From contig CM075782.1 in assembly GCA_037974665.1 (NCBI GenBank), positions 45,729,851 through 45,793,850 of the forward strand: 64,000 bases of DNA. The letters are read 5' to 3'. Below, piece after piece: positions 56,596 to 64,000 of this stretch. The position numbers and the translations under genes were made by a program. The notes beneath the pieces are model-generated. The model was not told where the DNA came from. It did not search any database and saw nothing but the letters and a program-made list of their open reading frames with translations. Each line of letters opens with the position of its first letter. Within the stretch, counting starts at the first letter, position 1. The DNA is from Ehretia macrophylla. Taxonomy: Eukaryota > Streptophyta > Magnoliopsida > Boraginales > Ehretiaceae.

Positions 56596-57450
56596 TGTGC
56601 TGTCATAGGCAACCAAAAATAAAACCTGTACTCCAAAAAATATATGTAGTAGTGCGAGTAAGAATCATTCCCACATAGAGTATCTAGCCTAATTTTATGT
56701 TTCGTAAACAAGGTTGAAGGAAGGGGGGTAGAGAATATAAAGAAAACTTAAGAAAAATTACTAAAATTAGAAATATCGAATTTGATGAAGAAGACGAACC
56801 TTGGTTTAAGTCAACATCCACCATCGGAATCTTGTAATTGATCATTGATACAAGTATATATCAATTCAAACTTTAAATATTCATTGTTGGAATTATTTTC
56901 CTATCTCTCCTTAGTCGTAGTTAATTAGAATACACGCGACCTTATTAACCCTAACTACTAAACAACCTCAGACACGCGCTAAAAGTTTAATCTAGTAGCA
57001 GCCTTAAGAATTAGAGGGATCGATGAAGCTAAACAACACAAGCACACGCGGTTGCATTTAATTTAGTTGAACGTTCTTCCTAAAATCTAATAATCTCTGA
57101 CGCAACAAATTATTAAATCTTAGTTGCTTCACAAATTAGAGGGATCAAATAATTACGGATTTGATATCTAACTTCGCAATAGATTATAACGAATAATAAA
57201 CTAGTTGGCCACCCTAGCAATTAAACGAAAGAATTATATAAATAAAATAGAAGAACATTCAATACTTAAAGCATAAATTGAACAATGAAAACTAATTAGA
57301 TCTCACAGTTTTCTTGATTCCGAGGCTTCAATTTCTTTCAACCAAGAATAAAAGTTTAGGCACGTAGAGCCATAAAGAAATTTCGAAGACTAAGAGGAGA
57401 GAAAGAGAGGAGGTCCAAATCTTATGATTTCTCCCCTTATTTATAGTTTA
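56596..57450 (-). repeat. Truncated 5' LTR of the Athila-type element
   Basis: Similar to 48905-49775 throughout, with about 5% differences by eye. It ends after CCCCTTATTTATAGTTTA, beyond which the sequence is unrelated. The U3 promoter half is therefore missing. Confidence 0.82.
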
Positions 57451-57516
57451 TAGGGTTCAATTTCCTTCATTTTTTCTTTATTGAGTTGCACTTAGATAAA
57501 TTCTTCTAAATAGGTA

Positions 57517-57600
57517 GTGATAAGACTCGAACCCATGACCTTTTTGATAATGAACTCTATAACTATGTCAAACTAACCATCTCATCTAACAGTTAAGTTG
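57517..57600 (-). repeat. tRNA-like (SINE-like) segment
   Basis: Minus-strand GTTAGATGAGATGGTTAG (A-box-like) and CATGGGTTCGAGTCTTATC (B-box-like) are ~50 bases apart. Probably a SINE remnant. Confidence 0.35.
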
Positions 57601-58009
57601 TTAGAAAAAAACTTATTATATTTATTTATATCTCAAATAGTCAACACTTTTGTAATAATTTTTAGAAATATAAATATAGTCTTTTATAACTGCAATGCTC
57701 TTTTTCATAAACTTGGCCCGAATTTTTAACTATTCAACAATAGTTTAGAACTAAGAAACAATGAAAAATCTAAATTTTGACAAAAAAACTTGAAGAAACA
57801 AGGGGGTAAAAAATGAAACCTAATTAATCAACTTTTTTTTTTTGAATTTTTTTCTCTTTGTTTCAAATAATTAGTTGTGTTAGTTTCTCATTTTCAATAA
57901 CTAAAACTCAAATTTATTTATGAACAAAATATCTCAAGATGTCTCATCAAATAAATATAAAATAAGAAATAGTTAATACTTTTACATAGCATTGCCTAAA
58001 ACCAAATAC

Positions 58010-58420
58010 GATAAGCAACACTTAACAGAAAGGGTAGTATATCATAGATTTTGCAACTATAAGACTTAATACTAATAAAACTATTGCAAAAGAAATTATT
58101 TTATAAGTTGTAACTAACCCATAATTTTACAAACCATTGCAAAAAATGAATGAAATAAGCAACACTTCATAAAAAAAAGCTTTGCATATTATAGATATTA
58201 CAATAGTCTGATGCAAAGCGTTGCAAAATGTTATATATATTGCAACAATTGATTAAAACCGTTGCAAAATGTTATAGATATTGCAACAGTTAATTAAAAT
58301 CATTGCAAAATGTTTTATTTTTAAACAACAACTATGAAACTGTTGCAAAATGACAATTATAGAAACGGTTTTCTTACATGTTCAATTTAAAGGTTGCAAG
58401 AAGTCAAAAATATTGTAGTG
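58010..58420 (-). mobile_element. End of a CACTA-like DNA transposon
   Basis: The minus strand starts CACTACAATATTTTTGACTT at 58420, a CACTA-type terminus. The next ~400 bases hold about a dozen TTGCAA-containing subterminal repeats (GTTGCAAAATGTTATAGATA and variants) on both strands. The other end and any transposase are not visible; the left part probably merged with the break at the Athila LTR. Confidence 0.55.
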
Positions 58421-58434
58421 TTCACTTTCATTAT

Positions 58435-58962
58435 TGATGAGGGGGATCCCGAGCTAAGGTAAGATGCCCACACTGAGCTGAGGTGGGCTAATCCGAGCCA
58501 AGCTCAGCACATTCAGCTAATGCCCGACCTGGATATTGGTCCAACCTCACCCCGACCCTGGAGAACCCCGACCTCGGCAAACAGCTATTCTGATGGGACA
58601 TAAAGCCTTGATGGGACATAAAGCTGCCCCACATTAAATGCTGTCATGTCCGAATTTAGTATAAATAGAGCACCATCCCCTTCATTTCAGGGGTAACTGA
58701 TCATTCATGCTTTCAGCTAATTTGCCAGCTCGGATATACTAATCATTCGCACGCCCGAGGGAAAAATCCGGGTCATCACCCCGCCTTTTCCTTCTCTTTC
58801 CTTGTGCAGGTTAAGTGACCGACCTGAAAGTTCACCTAGGAGGCCAACCTGAAAGTTCACCTCGGAGGCCAACCTGAAAGTCCAGCTCGGAGGCCAACCT
58901 GAAAGTCCAGTTCGACAAAGCTTAGTTGCCCAATATCAGCTGCGAGGTTTCCGACCTCGACA
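58435..58962 (+). repeat. 5' LTR of copy C
   Basis: 528 bp from TGATGAGGGG to CCTCGACA. TATAAATA lies at 58660-58667. Four 25-bp direct units (58817-58918) explain much of its greater length. Confidence 0.93.
58817..58918 (+). repeat. 25-bp tandem units in the LTR U5 region
   Basis: Units of the form GGCCAACCTGAAAGTTCACC plus TCGGA repeat four times here, twice in the 5' LTR of copy B and three times in its 3' LTR. Confidence 0.9.
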
Positions 58963-58964
58963 AT

Positions 58965-58982
58965 TTGGCACCGTCTGTGGAA
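58965..58982 (+). other. Primer-binding site of copy C
   Basis: TTTGGCACCGTCTGTGGA follows the LTR and aligns with the sites of copies A and B. Confidence 0.75.
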
Positions 58983-59029
58983 AATGAGTTCTTTCTATCA
59001 CTCTTTTTACCACTCATTGAGAAACCACC

Positions 59030-62000
59030 ATGGTACAAACCAGAAGCCATAGCGCACCGGTAGAGGACTCGCCCAACCTGGACGAGGACCTCGAAACCAC
59101 GCAGGTGCCTAGCCAAGATCCAACCCAGACCAATGTTGGAACAAGTCAGCGTATGCACTTAGCCTCGGAAACCAACCCCTCTACAGATGGAGACCTCAAC
59201 TCCAGCCTGTCACCGGAGATGAGGATGATGCTTAAGATATTCCAGGAGCTAAAGGACCAGGTAGCTCGGCTAGCTGCGGAACCCTCAATTCCACAAGCAA
59301 CTACGCCACGGCCCGCGCGTCCACAGTTCCGCATTCCAGCCCCGGGGCGAACCCTAGCACAAGACGGATAAGGCTTCCTGGAGCTGGAGGCGAGACCCTT
59401 GGAGGCGAGAGGCAAAAGGGCGACCCAAGCCAACCCCAAGCAGGTTAAGACCGCAGTTGCCATAGCCAAGGTCATTAACCAGCTCGGCGTAAGCCCACTC
59501 TTACCTGAGATGCTGGCAACGCCATTGCCCACCGACAACCGGATGCCCAACCTGGCCGCCTATAACGGGGACGGAGACCCAGCCAACCACCTGCTCAACT
59601 TTGATCACCATATGACTCTGCATGATATGACCGACCTCATGAAGACGAAGACATTCCCAACCACCCTGGTTGGCAATGCCTTGGACTGGTTCCAAAAACT
59701 TCGTCCCGGCTCTATTGCAAGTTTTCATCAACTGGCCGCGGCTTTCTTGTCCCGCTTCGCTGGAAGTCGACGTGCAACATGTCATACCTCATCATTGCTG
59801 ACGGTGAAGCAGCACAAAGGAAAAAGTTTGAGGGATTACACGGCCCGATTCAATAAGGAGACCCTCAAGATCCTAAACCTGGAGGATTCTATGGCGTTAA
59901 TGGCTTACCAAAGTGGGCTCAGGTCCGGACCCCTTACCTCTTCCTTGTCCATCGACCCCGTAGATACCGTAGCTGAGCTGATGGTACGAGCAGAAGGGTA
60001 CATACACTCGAAAAAAATCCACCAAGCCAAGAGGGATGATGACAAGGAGAAGAAAGCTGAAAACAGGGGAGAGACTCCCGAGCCCAACCTGGAGTAAGAT
60101 CCAAAACGACCGAGGCAAGCAACCTCAGCAACCAAAGCAGAACCCTCGGTTCACCATGTTCATTCCCCTCAACACCTCAAGGGAGCAGATCCTGATGGAG
60201 ATCTAGCACCAGAACCACCTACCTCCAGCCCCGAGAATGAAAGGCCGACCTGAAAAGCGCAATAAGACCAAGTATTGCCGCTATCATATGGACTACGGCC
60301 ATACCACCGAGGAGTGCAAAGACTTGAAACAAGAGATCGAAGCATTGATAGCCCGAGGTCACCTCCGGAGGTATGTAGATCAACAGCCAACCCGGAGTCA
60401 AGATCAAAGAGACAGAGAGAGAAGTCCACCCAGGTGCCAAGCTGGGGGCGGACGTCAGGCTGTGATTGAGACCATCGTGGGAGGATTAGCATCGGGTGGG
60501 GAGACCTCGACTGGCAGGTAGGGTTATGTTCGGGCTGGAAGAGAGTACGGGCCGGCACGGAGTCCGACCCCGGAAATGGAGGAGCTCACCTTCTTAGAAG
60601 ACTTTGAGGGTATGATATTGCCCGATGACGACCCGCTGGTGATCAGCGCTGAAATAGCCAACTTCACCGTGAAGAGGCTGATGGTGGACACCGGGAGCTC
60701 GGCAGAAGTCTTATTCTTGAAGGCATTTGAACAAATGGGGTTGGACAGAAACCGGCTTAGACCATTAAGGGGCACCTTAGCTGGATTCACCGGGCATGCC
60801 CACCGAGCTGAAGGAGTTATCAACCTCCCACTGAAGTTGGAAGACGGAGACAAACGGGTTTCGATGCAGGCCAACTTCATTGTAATGGATTGCAACTCCA
60901 CTTACAATGGGATCCTGGGTTGGGTGGCACTTAATCATTTTAGGACCGTTCCTTCAACTTACCACCAGGCCCTGAAATTCCCGACCCCGACTGGCACGGC
61001 CACCATCCGCAGAGCTCAGCTCTCAGCTCGGGAATGTTATAAAAATTCTCTCTAACCTAAATATCAGGTTGGCTGGGGACCAGATTTTCCCGAAGAGAAG
61101 AGGAATGCTAAGAGAGGAAGCTTGGCTGAAGACCTTCAAGAGGTGGAGCTTTTCGATGAAACAAAGAGAGCAAAGATTGGGAGTGAACTCCCTGATGATC
61201 TCAAGAAAGGTATAAGTCAATTCCTTCTGAAAAATGAACACATATTTGCATGGTCTGCTTCTAACATGATAGGTATTGACCCAGCTGTGATTGAGCATCA
61301 CTTGAATGCCGACCTGAATCACTATCTGGTAAAGCAGAAGCGCAGGCACTTCCATTATGACAAGCAATAGATCATAGCAGAGGAGGTGGACAAGTTGGTA
61401 GATGCCGGTCACATAAGGGAAATCCAATACCCGACCTGGCTGTCCAACGTGGTATTGGTGGCCAAGTCCTCAGGCGGATGGAGATTGTACATCGACTTCA
61501 CTGACCTCAACGAGGCTTGCCCCAAAGACTGTTTTTCCCTACCTCGGATTGATCAGATGGTGGATGCCACATCCGGGTTCGAGCTACTCTCTTTCATGGA
61601 CGCCTTCAAAGGCTATAACCAGATTAAGATGGCTCCTAGAGACAAAGAGAAGACTGCCTTCACTACCGATAAAGGTCTCTACTACTATAAGGTCATGCTT
61701 TTTGGCCTCAAGAATGCTGGAGCTACCTACACTCGGATGGTGAACAAGGCTTTCAGAAATCAGATTGGCCGAAATATGGAGATCTATGTAGACGACATGT
61801 TGGTCAAGAGCAGAAGGACGGAAGACCATGTAGCCGACCTGGCTGAAGCCTTCGCCGTAATGGAGCACTTTGGGATAAAGCTGAACCCAAAAAAGTACGC
61901 ATTCGGTGTCAAGGCGGGAAAGTTTCTCGGCTTCATGGTCACAGCTCGCGAAATTGAAGCCAACCCGGAAAAGGTTCAGGCGATACTTGACCTGGCGCCG

Positions 62001-64000
62001 CCGACCTGCGTGAAGGACGTCCAGGTACTCACGGGCAAGGTCGCAGCGCTGAGTAGATTCATGTCCAGGCCGACCGACAAGTGTGCTCTTCTGTTCAAAA
62101 TATTGAGGAATCCTAAGAACTTCGAATGGATTAGGAAATGCCAGGACGCCTTCCAGGAGCTCAAAATGTACCTAGCTTGTCCACCCCTGCTATCCCGACC
62201 CAAGGAGGGGGAGGAGTTGGTACTATATTTGGCATGCTCAGGTACAACAATGGCGGCAGCACTGGTCCGTGAAGAAGGGAAAGAGCAAAAGCTGGTCTAT
62301 GATGTCAGCAAAACATTACAGGGAACCGAGGTGAGGTACTCCTCCTTGGTAAAACTCGCCCTCGCGCTCGTCACGGCGGCAAGAGAGCTGAAGCCATACT
62401 CTGATGCTCATCCAATCAAGGTCATGACTGATACTCTGCTCAAGTCCATCATGCACAAACCGGAGGCGTCGAGTAGGCTACTGAAATGGGCAGTTGAGCT
62501 GAGTCAATTTGACATCACCTACCAGCCCAGAACAGCCATCAAAGCCCAAGCCATTGCGGACTTTGTGGTGGAATGCACTGGCCGAGCCGAACATGACCCG
62601 GAGGATGTGTGAAAAGTCCCTGTGGACGGGGCGTCCGGGAAGTCTGGAAGCGGAGCTGGGGTGGTCATCCTTGACCCGACCCGGCATGAGCACCAATACT
62701 CTCTCAAGTTTGCCTTCCCAGCGTCCAACAATGAGGCTAAGTATGAAGTAGTTATCGCGGGGCTGAAAATCGTAACTCAGCTCGGGGCACGAACAGTTGA
62801 CCTGAGCACCGATTCTCAATTGGTTGCTAGCCAGATCTCAGGAGAGTTCGAAGCTAAGGACAATGCCATGCTGGCCTACCTCAACAGAGTCAGGGACTTG
62901 ACCTCAGGGCTCAAGAGGTTCACGATACAACAAATCCCGAGGGAGGAGAATATGAAGGCTGACGCTCTGTCCAGGTTGGTCTTGAGCGAGAGCCGACCTG
63001 CACTGGTCCATGTGGAGGAAGTCTCTGAACCAAGTATCCAATTGGGGATGCCAGCCGTATCCGAGCTCAATTTAAGCCCAGATTGGACCAAACCAATCAT
63101 GGACTACTTGGAGGGGAGTATGACCCCGGAGGATGAAAAAGTAGCTTGAAAGCTCATGAAGCAGGCCTCAAGGTTTGTCATAATAGCCGGGCAACTCTAC
63201 AAGAGAGTCTACACTTGGCCTTTCTTGAAATATGTCGGGCCCGAGGAGGGAAACTATGTACTTCGGGAGATCCATGAAGGGGTATGTGGAAACCACTTGG
63301 GAGGCAAGGCTTTAGCTCGGAAGGCATTGAGGCAAGGCTATTTTTGGCCAACCTTAGAGCAAGATGCCAAAGAGTATGTAAAAAAGTGTGACACTTGCCA
63401 AAGGTTCGCCAATGTACAGAGAAAGCAGGCAGTTGACCTCATAGTAATGATAAGCCCGTGGCCATTCTATCAGTGGGGTCTAGATATCATCGGCCCATTG
63501 CCAACCAGTGTTGGCCAAAAGAAGCACGCCTTCGTAGCTGTAGACTACTTCACCAAATGGCTCGAGGCTGAAGGTGTTGCTAGAATAACATAAAAGGCAG
63601 CTTGGGATTTTGTATGGAAAAACATCATTTGTCGATTTGGGGTACCGAAGGTCATCATCACTAACCACGGCAAATAATTCGACAGTGCATACTTTCGAGG
63701 CAAATGTGCTGAGATTGGGATCGACCTCAGATTTTCATCTATTGCTCACCCTCAAAGTAATGGCCAAGTTGAAAGGACTAACCAAATCATTTTACAGGGC
63801 CTGAAAACCAAGTTGGAGGAAGCGGAGGGCCAGTGGACATCGATTCTTCCCGAGGTGCTGTGCGCTCAACGGACCACCACCAGTTCGGCAACAGGAGAAT
63901 CGCCTTTCGAGCTAACCTTCGGTACTCAAGCGGTGTTGCCAGTAGAGATCGGGTCTCCTACCAGTAGGACCTTCCACCATGATCCAAAATAAACGGAACG
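59030..64000 (+). pseudogene. gag-pol polyprotein of Tat copy C, inactivated, 3'-truncated by the window
   Basis: From ATG 59030: Gag, zinc knuckle near 60280-60325, protease with DTGSS near 60692, a 408-residue open stretch (61386-62612) covering RT (YVDD near 61785) and the first RNase H, archaeal-type RNase H from 62622, and integrase (HEGVCGNHLGG zinc region, LDIIGPLPTS, ITNHGK, SNGQVERTNQ). Stops: 59369, 60206, 60519, 61053, 61368, 62610, 63147, 63591 and 63675. A 1-bp loss near 60092 shifts Gag. As in copy B, N-H-G stands where D-N-G is expected at the second catalytic aspartate of integrase. The single long frame shows that gag, protease and pol were one ORF in the active ancestor. Confidence 0.93.

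Larger units (their letters stand above)
48905..57450 (-). mobile_element. Athila-type gypsy element, non-autonomous and 5'-LTR truncated
   Basis: Minus-strand element: 3' LTR at 48905-50314, polypurine tract at 50315-50333, long non-coding region to 53751, protease and gag at 53752-56234, primer-binding site at 56570-56586, 5' LTR from 56596 to about 57450, where similarity to the other LTR ends. Both LTRs share TGTGCTG at their low-coordinate end and the following 850 bp with few differences. RT, RNase H and integrase are missing, so it would depend on another element for copying. A MITE (50491-52050) lies inside. Confidence 0.85.
58435..64000 (+). mobile_element. Ty3/gypsy Tat-type LTR retrotransposon, copy C (5' part)
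   Basis: Same family as copies A and B. 5' LTR, primer-binding site, gag, protease, RT, both RNase H domains and most of integrase are present; the rest is outside. It is the best preserved of the three: one 1-bp frameshift (near 60092) and about nine stops in almost 5 kb. It lies 14 bp from the CACTA-like end. Confidence 0.95.

Noticed and set aside
1..64000. CRISPR arrays, bacterial operons or organelle genes
   Set aside because: No regular short-spacer arrays or prokaryotic gene order; introns and plant transposons throughout.

Overview
The window is nuclear DNA of a flowering plant, almost certainly a eudicot. It holds spliceosomal introns, plant-lineage LTR retrotransposons (Tat and Athila branches of Ty3/gypsy), Au-type SINEs, Mutator, hAT and CACTA-like DNA transposons, and relics of plant gene families (Aux/IAA, RNase T2 of the S-RNase kind, F-box/LRR, a class XI LRR receptor kinase). 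I cannot name the species. The only uninterrupted reading frame that looks like a real protein is a small GRF zinc-finger ORF inside a Mutator-like element; every other recognisable gene is broken.

Layout. 1-2875: 5' half of a Tat-type gypsy element on the minus strand (copy A). 2932-3112: an Au-like SINE. 3711-13535: a complete but decayed element of the same family on the plus strand (copy B), with a 5-bp target duplication (ACTCA), two ~500-bp LTRs, gag-protease-RT-RNaseH-archaeal-type RNaseH-integrase in one frame, then an antisense gene (10256-12579, minus) with its own TATA box and introns. 13541-19379: AT-rich DNA with a foldback element, a tRNA-type SINE-like repeat and a 548-bp inverted-repeat MITE. 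19380-20271: RNase T2 pseudogene with two introns. 20408-20894: F-box/LRR fragment. 20895-28900: AT-rich DNA with MITEs and short repeats. 29164-34937: a five-exon Aux/IAA pseudogene of the IAA11/12/13 type, with a SINE in intron 1 and a MITE in intron 2. 36274-39415 (minus): pseudogene of a PXL/MIK1-like LRR receptor kinase. 40819-46804: Mutator-like element with 220-bp terminal inverted repeats, a decayed mudrA transposase and, convergent to it, an intact GRF zinc-finger/coiled-coil/membrane-tail ORF. 47237-47956: hAT-type element with an 8-bp target duplication. 47598-48904: LINE fragments on the minus strand. 48905-57450: Athila-type element (minus) with gag and protease but no RT or integrase, its 5' LTR cut short and a MITE inside. 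58010-58420: end of a CACTA-like element. 58435-64000: third Tat copy (copy C), plus strand, running off the window in integrase.

Reading it together: the region is a low-constraint, repeat-dense neighbourhood where several host genes have decayed with introns in place, so they are old resident or duplicated genes and not processed copies. Where copies can be compared, many premature stops in the transposons look like C-to-T or G-to-A changes at TGG, CAG, CAA and CGA codons, as expected for methylated, silenced DNA. The most unusual items are the antisense gene of the Tat family, an integrase active-site change shared by two Tat copies, the intact accessory ORF of the Mutator-like element, and the RNase T2 relic with an F-box relic next to it.
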